64,000 bases of DNA from Aphis gossypii (taxonomy: Eukaryota > Arthropoda > Insecta > Hemiptera > Aphididae): NCBI RefSeq assembly GCF_020184175.1, contig NC_065530.1:61543260-61607259 (forward strand), read 5' to 3'. Made by a program: the position numbers and the translations under genes. The notes under the pieces were generated by a model that was given only the letters and a program-made list of their open reading frames with translations, searched no databases and was not told where the DNA came from. Of the stretch, positions 38,701-52,024 are shown in pieces. Position 1 is the first letter of the stretch; each line of letters starts with the position of its first letter.

Positions 38701-40750
38701 ATATGTATATATATATATATATAATATATGTGTGTGGGTTTAGTCAAACATAAACGTATATAAGAACGCTCGTTGTTATACAATAATATAATAATATATA
38801 TAATATACGGCGATAAATTTTTGTTTGTGGGTAAAAAATGTCAAAAGTACAATCGCTATTGATTGTATTTACCTACCAACTAAATGCACATACAAGACGA
38901 TGTTATATTATGCATTGTAATATGTATTATAACTGATATTAGACGTTATTTATGGCTTTTATTGAATTTACACTTGCACTTAATGCGCACGCACTCCGGC
39001 ACGTTTTAATATTAAAACTGATTTAAGCGACTGTGTTTTAACTTTTAGTCGATATTTTACAACGTTGAAGGTATAGTTGAAGTTTCCAATTAAATCAAAC
39101 TTCTAGTATATGCGTATATTTAGTAAGTAATCCATTCATAACCTCTTCAGTATACACATTACACTTGTTTTCTATAATACTTATAGCTGTATTATGGAAT
39201 TTAGAACGAAGAATATTTTTATTTACTTTGATGTGGTTATAAACAGCTATAGCAATACATTTTATCCAATGATCTGTTTATTTATATTCCAAAGCAGAAC
39301 TATTTTAAATTAAATGTCAACAAATAATTTATCAAATATTGAAAAAATTCGAATTTTTTAACTCATATACAATTAAAATGCTAGATTAATAACCTAATAC
39401 GCCTAACCTATATTTAACTCTATATAGTTTATGTGCAGTTTTTTATTATAACATAATATTAAAATTATGACATTTATTCCATTGTAAAAAGAGTTAACAT
39501 TGGCCATACGCATTACTTTATAGAAAAACACTAAAATATTTGCATTACACCCTGAATTACTTATAAGATCACTGACTTTTCAATAAAAAAAAAAAACGCG
39601 CTGCATGCTATATAGGTAAATGATGTCCGGGTCCAATATACGTATATATTAAAATAGAGTTGATGATCCAAACGATTTGTTTGGCGTGTGTTTAACATAC
39701 GAATAATATGTACAGTTTTATAAAACGCAAACACGAAATATTCGGTATACTTATTAATTTTTAGTAATTCCATCTACATAATATTATTAACACAATCTAT
39801 ACAACACGTTTAATGAGTGAAATACAACGCTGCATAATAATGTATTCATTATAATAATATATAGCAGTGGTTTGTTCGGTCACCGCGGTACGTCAACGAC
39901 AAAATACGAAACAACCCGATTATAATATTTTATACAATGTATAAATATAATACATAGACGACTTATTTACCTAAACATTTCGACACGTGAACGTTAAACA
40001 CACAATTTTATGAGTGTCTGTCGGCATAAAGTTTTGTCAAATATGCGTTCAACGCGGGTACCTACATAATATGGATAACTACACGCTAATGAGGTTGTTA
40101 AGTAAAAAAAAATTGTGGAAATCTTGATTAAGCGACAAACCCGCTTATAATAGTACACATAGTAATACACCATCATATTATTATATAGATATATTCTGTG
40201 ACGGTAAGAAAGTAATTTAGAATATCACCACTGACATCTTATAGTGGTTTACCATCAGCTGTGTGCGCGACACGTGAATATTATATAATACACAATAATA
40301 ATACGAATAATAATGACAAGAAAACTCGTGTGGCCTTAATTTTATTTTTTACACACACAAATCCGAGGAGATTCTGCGTGTTTAGGCATATTGAACATGG
40401 CAGTGAACTGACATACATTAAGTATATAATGCGTAAATCATTTATTCTGTTAATAATCTTTGTAGAAATCTATCTGATAGCAACAGAATTTTTTTTTAAA
40501 AAAAATATAATTAGACCCGCACATTTTTGATATAATATATGTACCTATATACATATACATATTATGTACTTCGTGGTTACACATTATAGACATATATCAT
40601 AAACGTTTATGATTTAAGTGGGTGTATACCGGTTCGGGAAAATTTTTCGAATAAACCATCACACGTTCATAATATTCGCGCGTGAAGTATTATAATATGA
40701 AACAGCGGCAGCGGGTTCACTATATAATAAATTATTAATATTATTATTAT
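38701..40750. other. AT-rich DNA, no gene seen
   Basis: AT-rich, with an AT tract at 38706-38722 and A runs near 39580. A CAGTGGTTTG word at 39865 followed by CACCGCGGTACG is weakly like the ends of hAT elements, but no opposite end was found. The 89-codon plus-strand frame at 40261-40530 has no motif and begins at a GTG. Confidence 0.55.
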
Positions 40751-41660
40751 TTCAAATGTACATTATTATTATATATACACGACTACTAATGCGGCGTTTC
40801 GGCGCGGCGTCGACGCGACGATATTATAATAGTGGTACCTATACATATATAAGGTATAAACCTTAAATGCTGCGATCAAACGTGATGATCGTGACGCGTA
40901 TATTATATCTAAAATACGCGGAAAATGTGTTCAAAAAAAAAAAAAAAAAATTACCTATCGCACGCGTATAAATAATCATATTTTTTTTTTTGGCGCTTAC
41001 GCGTTTTTCGATGTCGAACTCGAATAACGTTTTGCTAGCATATTATAATATCTCGCACACGTACCATATATCTATCTATATATATTATGAACAAGGATGT
41101 GCGATGATGTGTGTGTTCGCATATATGTATATAATATATTAAACGATTTACGAGCCATTGAAATAACACACATTACACGGCGGACCAGTTATCTAAATGC
41201 ATATAAAATATGTGTCTCTGCTATATATTGTAATGATATTTTTTTTCATATAATAAAATATTATTGTACGAATAATATTGGGCAGGCATAGGTACATTTA
41301 TTATATAATTTTTTTCTTTTTATTTTTTACCAACGAACCGCCGGAGCGGTGGATTAAACGTTTTTCGATACCCACGGAGACTTAAACGCCCGGCAACGCC
41401 AAAATATTACATACAATTGATTTATCTGCATGGCAGGCCGTGTGCGGTCCGACAGCGAAAATAAATGCGTCTCGGAAAGGACGAGACGACCGCCACGAAA
41501 AAAAAAATAATACTTAACTCGTGTATTATATATATATATACATAAATACGTATTACACATGTGTTATACCTACCACCGACTGGTTTTTGCGTCGTCTACC
41601 CCATTGATGCTGCACACGGTCGTCGGCGATTTCGAATCATAAATTCCTTTTTCGGCCGAG
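40751..41660. other. CpG-richer island with A-tracts
   Basis: A CG-rich core near 40795-40820 (GCGCGGCGTCGACGCGACG) and another near 41330-41480 are separated by AT-rich DNA with an A18 run (40933-40950). Open frames are short. The block fits regulatory DNA better than coding sequence. Confidence 0.25.
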
Positions 41661-43003
41661 CGTACAATATTATATGTTATATATAATAATATATATATAT
41701 TTAATATTATAATAATTTGTTATGGTATGTTTATATACTTTATAAATGTTTGTCAAATATATTATATATACACGCAACGCGTTCATGAGTATAAATTTAA
41801 ATGTTTTTTCTGAATTATTGATACAACGTCGACGAAAATATATTCATAACATAATTTTAGGTGGCATATATATGAGTATATTTGAACACTATATTCACAA
41901 TAAGTATAATATAAGTTGTTAAAATTTCAATGATATTTTTTTCTTGACGTGCTGCAGATGACTTTTTCGAAATATCTGTTTAAACTCAGCTGCAATTCGA
42001 TTTTGATATCGTGTAGAAAATAATGTTATACGGCAGACTGTAATATAATATCAACTTGTATTAAATAATACAAATATACATATACCTATACTACTTATAC
42101 ATTCATAGCGATTTTTCGATTGCGCACTAATACATAATATATTAATACATATTCAGACCATATTATATAGAGTTATTATAGTTATAGCCTATTATAGGTG
42201 ACCGGAGGGCTCGGCCGGTGTAGTTTCGATTATAATATTAATAAGACCAAAAAAAAAAAAAAAAATTCAAGGTTGAATGAAATATGTATTTTAAAAACTT
42301 AAATTAAACTATTACATGTACCTATATATTTCTATACATACATATATTATTTTATTCAGGGCTATTAATTTTTATAGGTGTAAGTATATAAGTTCAGGTG
42401 TGATACATTAAAATATTGAATTTAGTTACCATTATAATCTTATCTAATTTTATACCTACATAATATACATAATATATGTATAATATACATTATACATAGT
42501 ATATAATAGTTTTGACTCTGAATTCAAATCTAGATTTAAATAATATCATCTTAATCAATTCACCGATTAAATAAAATAAGGTTCAATACTTCACCATGCT
42601 TAGATATACCTAATAATAATATTTTGATACAAATGTATTATTGTAATTATTATTATGTATTTATTTATAGTTATATGGTTTATAAACAAAATTAAAATTC
42701 AATATCTAATACCAATGTGCCTACATTAGGTTACGAAATAGATACAAATCATATTATAATAAATTAAGCTTAATATATTATTATATTAATCTAGATGAGT
42801 AATAACGAAAACACAATCGGATGTTTGAAATATTTAGGTACTATATATTTATAATTATGTATTATAATACATATTATTCACAATATACGAAAATTATCCA
42901 TAAAATTGAAATTTCGCTTGATTGCGATAATATATTGTATACAATAGTGGATAATCCTTATCGATAGAAAATAGAACAAAAACCATGTTATCGGTTGTTT
43001 TTA

Positions 43004-43052
43004 GAGACCACATGTCGACTTGGGGTTTTTTCCCGATGTGGTCACTGGTCTC
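43004..43052. repeat. Nested short inverted repeat (hairpin)
   Basis: GACCACAT (43006-43013) and ATGTGGTC (43036-43043) are perfectly complementary, with an inner GGG/CCC pair. The outer GAGACCA (43004-43010) also pairs with TGGTCTC (43046-43052), so two mutually exclusive stems are possible. The structure is too short for a typical animal pre-microRNA and has no target duplication. Confidence 0.5.
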
Positions 43053-44129
43053 CATCTGCCGCGTTTACATAGACGTTCGTATAATATGCGTATATAACAT
43101 TCCGAATAACCCACCCCGATGACACAATGCTTGAGCACACATTCGCCAATTAAACATGCGCTATGCGTGCGAGGGGATAATAATAATAAAAATAAAAAAA
43201 AACTAGAAAAATGTTAAGTGCATATTAACACCAAGGGAATATAATATATATTAATCATATTACTATTATTATTCTGCATTATGCACAGTTTTTTTTCCCT
43301 GATAGTGCGAAGAATAAATTACGAATAGTAGTTGATTTGCGTGAAATAACCAAATAACAAATGTATAGAACCGACAATATGTCCGTCGCCGAGGGGTGAA
43401 TGAATAAGTTAAATATGACGCTGTTCTGTGTCAACCGTCGCCGTGGCACGTAAGGGAGGCCCGATTTTGAAAACACGGAAAAGGTTTCAACGTATCAGAG
43501 AATTAAAGGGCTACAATTTATATTCCGTTTTAATTAATTACTGCGATTAGTTATCAGACTGTTGACGTGTTTCCTTTATAATCGGCGAACGGCGTGATTC
43601 ATGAACGATGATATCCAAATTGAATATGCACTCGGTTAACCATACCGTTATATTAACATTTAAAATTTTTGCACGTGTCGTTTCACTTTGTACAATAACG
43701 CGTAATATACACTTGTATACTTAATTATAATTTCAATATAATATATATGTGCTTTATAATGTTTATATTGATGGTGAACAAAATAATAAATACAATACTG
43801 TTTTAGAATGGAAAGTCGTATCATATTATTATAGTATATTATGCATAATGTAGGCATATGTAGTGTTTTACAAAATTAATATATGTGCTTATATTATATC
43901 ATAATAGGTACTTAGTAGCTAACAACCGTGTACACGTTATTATAACAGGGTAAAAAGTTTAAACAATTGCATAAGAATATATTTTGTTTTACATGATCGA
44001 TTCGTCGAACAAAAACACATACTATAATATGAAATGAACAAATTTCGCCTACCGTCCAAGTACATTAATTAATGGAAATTATAGGTTAATTATATTGTAT
44101 AATCGATCAGAACAGTAAAATTATGATTT

Positions 44130-44402
44130 ATGGAGTTACCTGAACCGACTAACCCTTGTCGAAAACGGAAAACAATACTTTTTACAGACCGATATAGTTC
44201 CATGCAGAAGATCGATCGTTTTATGATAAAATATCTTGTAGACATTACCATACGTGAAAGATGTTTTTGTTACGTGACATCAAACATCAAACACACAATG
44301 CGCAGAATCGTACACTTGCAGATAGTGGCGTGGGCCCGCATTAAGGCGTTTTACGATTTGCGAAACTATACAATGATAATATTTTATTATAGTTGTATTT
44401 AA
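44130..44402 (+). CDS. Candidate small ORF, 90 residues, unknown product
   Basis: An ATG two codons after an in-frame TGA opens a complete 90-codon frame. The peptide begins MELPEPTNPCRKRKTILF, is basic, and contains several aromatic and Cys residues. It ends in a hydrophobic stretch (MIIFYYSCI). No simple-sequence bias is present over most of its length, unlike most frames in AT-rich DNA here. An acceptor-like TTTTTACAG lies inside it near 44186, so it might instead be entered by splicing. The start context is weak (T at -3). No domain was recognised. Confidence 0.15.
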   Translation: MELPEPTNPCRKRKTILFTDRYSSMQKIDRFMIKYLVDITIRERCFCYVTSNIKHTMRRIVHLQIVAWARIKAFYDLRNYTMIIFYYSCI

Positions 44403-44600
44403 TATCACCCGCATAGTGCATACACAAGGAAACAAGCGAGTCCGAATGTAACAACAATAATGATAGTAATAATAATGACGATGATAATAATAATAATGAT
44501 AACGTTGGAAGTTGTGAATTTAATAATTTAGTCGTCGTTGCGGTGGCGTTCGGATTCCATAGTATTATATTATTATTATAATATAATACGATATTATGAA

Positions 44601-45790
44601 AATATCGTAATAATTCGTCACGCATACACTCTCTTTCGACTGCCGTACATGCATTCTACAGTTTAACCACTCTTTCGCTCGATCTCTCTCGAACACAAGA
44701 GATGCACTATATCCCCGCGTGCCGACTCTCGGGTCGCGTTTTTGTGGTCGTCTCGGCTCATTGTCGTAGCCGCGAAGACTCCGGAGTACAGAAGACGCCC
44801 CGGCATCCGAGGCACAACACGAATTTATTATATTATTATTGTGCAGTGTGCACCCGAGAATCGAAAAACCAAAACACACCGCGCACACAATAATACACCC
44901 CGGAGCGTCCAGGCATGTACGCGACCGTTTACGGTGGTATTATAATAATAATAATATATATTATAATACGAAATAAAAATAGAATGCCTGCGCACCGTTG
45001 CCACCACCACCACCACCGGCAGGCATAATATATTATATAATAAATATATAATATAATATGCTGTGCTGCGGTGCAGCGCCGTGTGTGCAGTGTACGCGCG
45101 AGTATACTTTTATACTCTCCATATTATATCTCCTATAAACCACCCCAAAACGATTAAACCTACCCCCGTCCCTGGAAACTCTTACCCTCCACACCCACTA
45201 ACCCACCGACACAACAATGAACACGTTTCGGATATATCTACCTTGGTGGCTTCTCGGTAATTTATAGCCGGGCACCCCGCCGAGGTATCCGCGCGCGCGG
45301 TTTATATACCGCAGCACCACTGTATAGCGATACGACGGCGCACAGCTGTAGCAGTATGGGGTGAAAATACTGAGCTCGTAGAAAACCGTTTTGCACTCTG
45401 CACGTGATGCGTAAGTATAATAATATATGTACGCGATTAGTATCGGACGGATCTCCGATGAAATTTTCACGATCCTACCCTCGGATAACAGTGTTTGCCG
45501 ATAACGGTGCAACGTGCGCATAAACGACGAGAATCCATTTTCATATATGTATACGAAGCGAGAGCTAAATAAGACACCATAATAATAATATAATATAATA
45601 TTATGTACAAACACTCACAACTCTCCGGACCACGCGTGTCTAAGCTTATGATACGCACAAAACCGCGGCGTTGTCAGCCCGAGGAGATAACCATCGCGTG
45701 AGCAACGACGGAATTCGTTTTATCTTCGAAAATGCGTGTTTTCAAATAAAAACATTTTGACACGTCGAATGATGGCCGCAGCTGAACATG
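44601..45790. promoter_or_regulatory. CpG-dense island with CTCTC/GAGAG cluster
   Basis: The left edge (44628-44700) packs several CTCTC/TCTCTCTCG words, matching GAGA-factor-type sites. CpG-rich DNA follows, with a CCA microsatellite (45001-45017), a TATATA-containing GC-rich box near 45300 and a donor-like GTAAGTA near 45411 on the plus strand. Frames of up to 138 codons are open on both strands and overlap, and none has a motif. A core promoter or Polycomb/Trithorax-type element is plausible but inferred only from motifs. Confidence 0.35.
45001..45017. repeat. CCA microsatellite
   Basis: Five to six perfect CCA units within the CpG island, followed by GGCAGG. Confidence 0.8.
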
Positions 45791-47769
45791 ATAATATAAT
45801 ATATATATGCTACTATATTACAATATGTTATTATTATGATTCGACACTTCTACTGTACCTGAAAATGGTATATATTTAAGAACACGCATAATATTACATA
45901 GGCACACATTACATTAAAATATATAGATAAACAGAAGAAGGTGTTAAGGTCACCTTCTCACTGGTTTAAACTCGTAACTAGCTGATCTCTTAAGTGAAGA
46001 AGACGACGAAATCGAAAAATTCAATTTACTCTTTCTTATTACTATTATTACCATTACGATCTGATTTCCAGAGAAATTAATTGTTGTGAAATCAACATGA
46101 TAGTTGTAGGTAGGTAAGTATGTAATTCGTATGAAATAATATTATTATAATTTCGAACGATGTTGGATCGATTTTAAACGAAAATATCATATGAAAATAA
46201 AATTTAAATTTAAATGTTTTGTAATATTTTTAAAAAGTAATGATTTGTATTACTTACGTGACAAGAGAGAACAATAATTTCATAGTTATCGTTGTTTATG
46301 AACGAAAGACAATAAATTCCAAAGTTCAGCGTAGAAGTCAATATTGAGCTAAGTTTATATAATAAATTGGAATAATGTGACATACATTACGAGTAGTAAT
46401 CACGTACCTAGGTACCACTGTTTGTTTTTGATAAACAGAATATTAAATCAAAGTATAATGTTTGTATTGTTAATGGTTTAGAAATTATTAAACACCTATT
46501 GCGATTGTAATACTATATGTATACAATCGAAGAGCTGTATCAGCTGCCTTGCCGGTCTCGAAATGAATCCTCGCATGTATTGTAAATACATAATATAATA
46601 TTATAATGACATGACATATAAGACTTTATATATAGATACACGTGCAATTATCGTTAAACCAAAAATAATTATTCGTACGATGGTATATTATACCATATAA
46701 TTATGTAAGCATAGATTGAAACAGATTTTTCAGTTTTGGTGAGGTTCGTCGAAAAAAAAAACAATAAATTCGTTTCCAATTATTAAAAAATTTAAATTTA
46801 AAAAAAAAATGCAAATCTTCAATTTTAAATAATTCCGTAACAGTATTATATCAATATATAACTCGATAAAAATTCAACAAAATTAAACTCATTGTTATGT
46901 CACTGGAAAATGGTAGATTAGTATTTACGATAGCTCATAATAACACTTATTTGGTTTCTAAAACATTTAAACAGTACTATGCCATAGCCGGCGTGGATCG
47001 ATAAAACGCAATTTAAACTATTTTGTATTGAAAAATGTAATAATTATATAGTGTAAGCGGATATTTTGGTGAGATTCCAGTTTCTATATTTTCATAAAAC
47101 GTTGTTTTAGACACGGTTTAGTCTCTCTGGATTGTATACTTATGTTAAAATTAACGTTTATAAAGTTCACTATTTAGTTTATCTAGTAAATACACCCGTG
47201 ATAACATGTAGTACGGCAATATTAAAGGAGCGTTATGAAAATAATACCGCACACAGAAACTGTTATTTATTTTAATGACAAGTGTATGTTTGTACACTAA
47301 AAACCTACCGTATTCGTAACGAAATGCAATCGTTTATCGATCTACGAACGAGCACCGCACTCAAACTGCAGTTGCATCCAATAAACGGGTATAATATACT
47401 TAACACTCACGCGTTCATAGTATACGTAATATATAAATATATTGTAAAATGCGACAAGCTGTTATAAAATAAACTTCACTATAATAATATGTACTACTCA
47501 ACATTATAAATTCGACCAAATTTACTTTGCAACAGTATTCCTAGTAAAATACACCATAAACCTATTTACGAATACTATATAACTGTTTTAGATAGAGTGT
47601 ATACATATGACGTGAGTGTGCTCGACGGCAAACTATTTAATATCATGTATGTCTGTTTAAATATAATTTATATGACCAAACGTGTCATTTCAATATATCA
47701 TCCACATATTTGGTTTGTACAATTTAATCTGCACTATTCCTAGATCGTTAAATTTCGTACTCTACTTCA

Positions 47770-47770
<1 letters not shown>

Positions 47771-47802
<32 letters not shown>
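47771..47802. repeat. (ATT)10-11 microsatellite
   Basis: Perfect ATT repeats over 32 bases, the longest pure trinucleotide tract in the window. Confidence 0.9.
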
Positions 47803-47804
<2 letters not shown>

Positions 47805-48727
47805 GATTACCATGAACTATTACGGATAACGAGTTTCATATAAAAATGTTCCATTTAAATGTATAAACATATAATATATATATATTAAAATACCGTTCTC
47901 TGCCGTATATCATAACGTATAATAAAACTATCAGAATAACAGTTGGAGTTGTATAAGTAATGTGCATTGTTTGATATTTGAATTTTATATATAGGTGTAT
48001 TATGTTTGAAAATTTTCAATAATATTTTTATTTTTATTTTTTTCAGAAAACCGTATACATTTATCATATGTTATAAAAAGACGTTCTAAAACTTTTAACT
48101 TGTCATTTTTGTTTAAAATACATATATTAGGATCAAATTACGTTTATAAGACTCAAATTTTTTAGTGATCGGAGGACCTATTCTCAACGTTATCAAAACC
48201 AGCTTACGATTAAAAAACGGTCGAAATAAACTCTGGTTGGTTTTTATTAACAAAATAAGCATTATATTCTCAAACGGTTTTTGCCCCGTGTAGACTCTTC
48301 TGGTTTATTCTAGATTTAGGGTATCTGTTTTTGGCAGTCGATAAAAGGTTTTTGTCTTGTCAAACGGCGAATCGATTTAGGTTATATTGGTCACCGTCAA
48401 AGCTGTAATCTAATCAAACATTTAAACTTGTTTAACGCAATAAAATATTATATTTATTTCTACTAAAATGTACTGAGCGTCTAATATAAAAATTGTATAA
48501 TGTCGTTTATTTCAATGATTTTCAAACCATAGGTAAGTTATAATATGATATAACATAGTTAAAATATCATATTATTTTGACAATTAGTTAAGTATTATTA
48601 ATGCTTTTGAATGTATATTGATGGAAGCGATCCTCAATCACCACAGCACCGCGCGTTCCTAACGTATAAGTGGTAAAATCTTGTGATCTTTTGTATAGTT
48701 ATTAATTCAATAATTATTATATTTCAG

Positions 48728-48822
48728 ACTACAGTTCAATTCTATATTTTGTACAGACCCCCTCGGAAAAGTCGTTTTACGACCGGATGACTGAACTCGT
48801 GTGTGAGGTGATGGAGGGAAGG
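48728..48822 (+). other. Candidate internal exon (unproven)
   Basis: A good acceptor (TATTATATTTCAG, ending 48727) and a second one (TATTTTGTACAG, ending 48756) both lead into the same open phase, which reads TPSEKSFYDRMTELVCEVME before a possible donor (GAAGG followed by GTAGAA at 48823). The segment is GC-richer than its flanks. The donor is only moderate and the frame stays open beyond it into an ATT repeat. I recognise no protein family. Confidence 0.13.
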
Positions 48823-50940
48823 GTAGAAATATTATTATTATTATTATCATTCCGATGCAATTCGATCAGGCCCTAGTTGCTATGTACGATTAATCGTCAA
48901 CAATAAAACTCCTTGTCCAGGAAACGTTGTTTTATGAGGCCTAGATCCGGCCCGAGAAATTCTCTTGTCCGGCGTCATTTCAATTACAAAAAATGTCCAT
49001 ATACTATATAAATATATAGGGCATAGGCGTGCTTGTGTATTATACATATTACATAACCGTGGAAATCTATTTTCCGCCCCGAAGAACCATCTAATGCTTA
49101 CGACACGGAAACGTAAACAAATTTCCTATACACACTTACATGCATGCGAATAACAATTAATGGACATCGTCAGACATTTGTAATTAAAATATCTTCAGTC
49201 CCCAACATTTATATATATAATACTATACTGTTTTACATTTTAAATCTATATCTGTGTTTATTATACTAGACGTGATCAATATGAAATATAGTTGTTATAA
49301 TGAATAGAAGTTCTGATGAGATCCTTATAGACCATTCCAAAATAATAATAAATAAATAACTATACAAATATAATAGTAATATTATATTTAAAAACTCTGA
49401 ATGAGAATAAGCCAGTTAAAATTATTTGTTGTGCACTGTGTACTTTTGGAGTTATTAAATATGTTGTGTTTTAATTCAAAAATAAGTAATGGTTCTAAAA
49501 ACAGAAAATTGAATTTGACGACAAATATAGGTTAGGTTAATAGATTAGGTAAGTTTATACTTTAAGTAATATTTAATATTAAGATGACATAATTTCTGTT
49601 TGAGCCTGTGGAGTGGATGGTTACTGGTTAAAGTATATTACAATTTAAGAATATTTCACATTTTCATCAAAAATTATACTATTATACTGCTTTTAATTAT
49701 CAATAATAATTTATACATTCATATTAACTACATAATATTGTGATTAATGAGTGTCAATATTAATATTACCATTAAATAAAAATATATACTTTTGTCGTAA
49801 GATACTTTTTTACACCTATACATGTTTATTAGAAGTTTTAACATTAAATTTAAAATAATATTATAATAAATTATTAAATAAAATATATTAATCATGTAAA
49901 CTAATTAAATTTCCAAAATAATTTATGGTGCTAGATGACGTATTTATTTTAAAAAATAATTTTGGAAATTTGTCTCTTACAAAATTATTAACTCATAAAA
50001 ACTATTACGTCGAAAATATTTCTTGTTGACATAATAATTGTGTTCAATATTTTAGTTTCAAATCATTTAAAATGTATTGTTATTATTAATGAATTTGTTA
50101 TTGTGTTCTCATTTTACTCATAATTTAACGTACTTGAAAATTGACGTATTTTGGATGCTGTATAATTTTGATAAATGTGAATTTATTCATGAAAAATGTT
50201 TAAATTTGAATAATTTATATTGAAAAAAAAATAATAAAAACCATATACATTTGTCTTTAAACTTTTTCGGGGGAATTTCTAATAACGAAATAATACGAAA
50301 ATATTACAATAATATCGAATGTGTTTGTTTTTTATGACGTGTTTTATGTCTTTCTAGAATTTTTTTAACTGATTTACATAACAGTCAATCGCTTGTCTAA
50401 TAATACAATACGCGTTTTCATCAATAATCGTTAGTAAACGCAAGGCTCGATCAAGAAATGGAAGACACACTCGTCCCACATTACAATATTATTGTTGTCA
50501 TAGTCGGGCGTGTTAGCCGTTCGATGTGTTTGACTCTTGTACAATAACAGGCGAAATAAATTATCGGTTGAGATAGGACATGTCTCGCAGTATGGTGTAA
50601 CATATTATATACACCGTCTTAATGTCCAAAACGATCCAGTACACTCGTTCGTACGTATGTAATGTACCTACTATATAATGTTGTATTTTATATTATATTA
50701 AATAATATAATGACACATACAGTGATCGAAATTTTTCTCTCGCTATTCATCATCACGCATAAATGGACGGCGTGTCGAATTGTTAAGACTTTGAAAAAAA
50801 AAACGAAACACTGCGCGAGAAAAAAAAATGAAAACAATTTATGGCTTCCGAAATATGGGATTACGTCCGTTTGTGCGTGTGATACAATATAAACATAATG
50901 TAGTGTCGAAATATTCCATCTTCCGAGTCTATATACAGAG

Positions 50941-50962
50941 TATATATATATATATATATATA
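50941..50962. repeat. (TA)11 microsatellite
   Basis: Eleven perfect TA units. Confidence 0.85.
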
Positions 50963-51901
50963 GACCAAATCGTAACGTTTTTTTGTTACTTTTCAAAATT
51001 ATTTTCTATATATAATAACACACGCATTCGTATGTATGGGCGTTAATGATGGTGTTGGCTTATTTTTTTTAATAATGCGTATATTATTTTGAACACCTAG
51101 CGGGAGGGCCGAACTGCGCTTCCGGACTGCGGCGGCGACCGTTTTTTTATTTCTTTTCTTTTTTTTTTTTTACCAACCTAACCCCCCGGTAGCGTTGTAC
51201 TTGTGTTTGGGTATACTTATAGATTATAATGCACAATACGCCTCTAAACGTGGACAGACTCCGAATATTATACGGACCGAAGTATGGTTTTTTTACTATT
51301 TTTTTATTATTCTTTTAGCGGCGCACGCGAAATGATAATAATGATATGTGCTACCGAAACGAATTCGCGAGGACCACCGGTGTCGTCCATATATACTGCT
51401 ACTAATAATAATAATATTATATACTGGTGCGCTCACACACTCACACTCGTATCACGATCGCGTCGTAGAGACGCGTATTGTAGGACGTAGCAGGTACCTA
51501 TCATTCTCCGATTTTCTGCGTTTATATAGGGAATAATATATAATAATACGAGAAACGAAAAAAAAAAATAAAGAAAACCAGAATACTACCGCAGCAGCAG
51601 CAGCGGTCGGTGCGACGTAGTAAGAGAGGCTATTATAGAATAAAAGAAGAAAAAAAACTATGCCCGCTACACCGCACCGCACGAGCTCGACGCGCAATTT
51701 TCATCGGGTCGGTGGTGGTCGCCGCGGTATACACATACACGAGCTTGTGGTATATACGTAGGTACCTACACATATAACGATATAATAATGCATACATACA
51801 CACGTGTAAGACGGAATATAGGGAAGAAAAAAATCTTCGTACCCCGCGACGTCTAATCGGACCCTATCGGTAGTCGGATCATGGGCACGCCATAACTCTG
51901 T

Positions 51902-51939
51902 CCGACACTTTGCGCGCCGCCTTTGTTGCGCGGTGTCGG
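51902..51939. repeat. GC-rich inverted repeat (hairpin)
   Basis: CCGACAC at the left pairs perfectly with GTGTCGG at the right, and inner CGCG pairs with CGCG after a 4-base bulge on the left side. The result is a compact 38-base hairpin next to the GT microsatellite. It has no target duplication and no known function. Confidence 0.5.
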
Positions 51940-51984
51940 TCGTATTATTATATTATTGTGGCGTATATACACACGCAATACGTA

Positions 51985-51987
<3 letters not shown>

Positions 51988-52023
<36 letters not shown>
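51988..52023. repeat. (GT)18 microsatellite
   Basis: Eighteen perfect GT units, the longest dinucleotide repeat in the window. Alternating GT tracts of this length can adopt Z-DNA and are usually highly polymorphic. Confidence 0.95.

Positions 52024-52024
<1 letters not shown>

Larger units (their letters stand above)
41661..44600. other. AT-rich DNA with hairpin near 43.0 kb and one small-ORF candidate
   Basis: AT-rich, with an A17 run (42249-42265). A hairpin-forming patch at 43004-43052 and the small-ORF candidate at 44130-44402 are listed separately. An imperfect AAT/GAT repeat lies at 44451-44502. Confidence 0.5.
45791..51080. other. Long AT-rich desert
   Basis: This is the longest continuous AT-rich stretch apart from 52.6-57.5 kb. 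It contains the long ATT microsatellite (47771-47802), the (AT)11 tract at 50941-50962, A runs near 46750 and 46801, and a GC-richer patch at 48750-48960 that holds an exon candidate. No RNA gene or mobile element could be defined. Confidence 0.6.

Noticed and set aside
39865..39910. CAGTGGTTTG plus CACCGCGGTACG, weakly like the ends of hAT elements.
   Set aside because: Too degenerate, and no partner end was seen.
49528..49552. Repeated TTAGG-like units (insect telomere repeat).
   Set aside because: Only two or three scattered units, far from an array.
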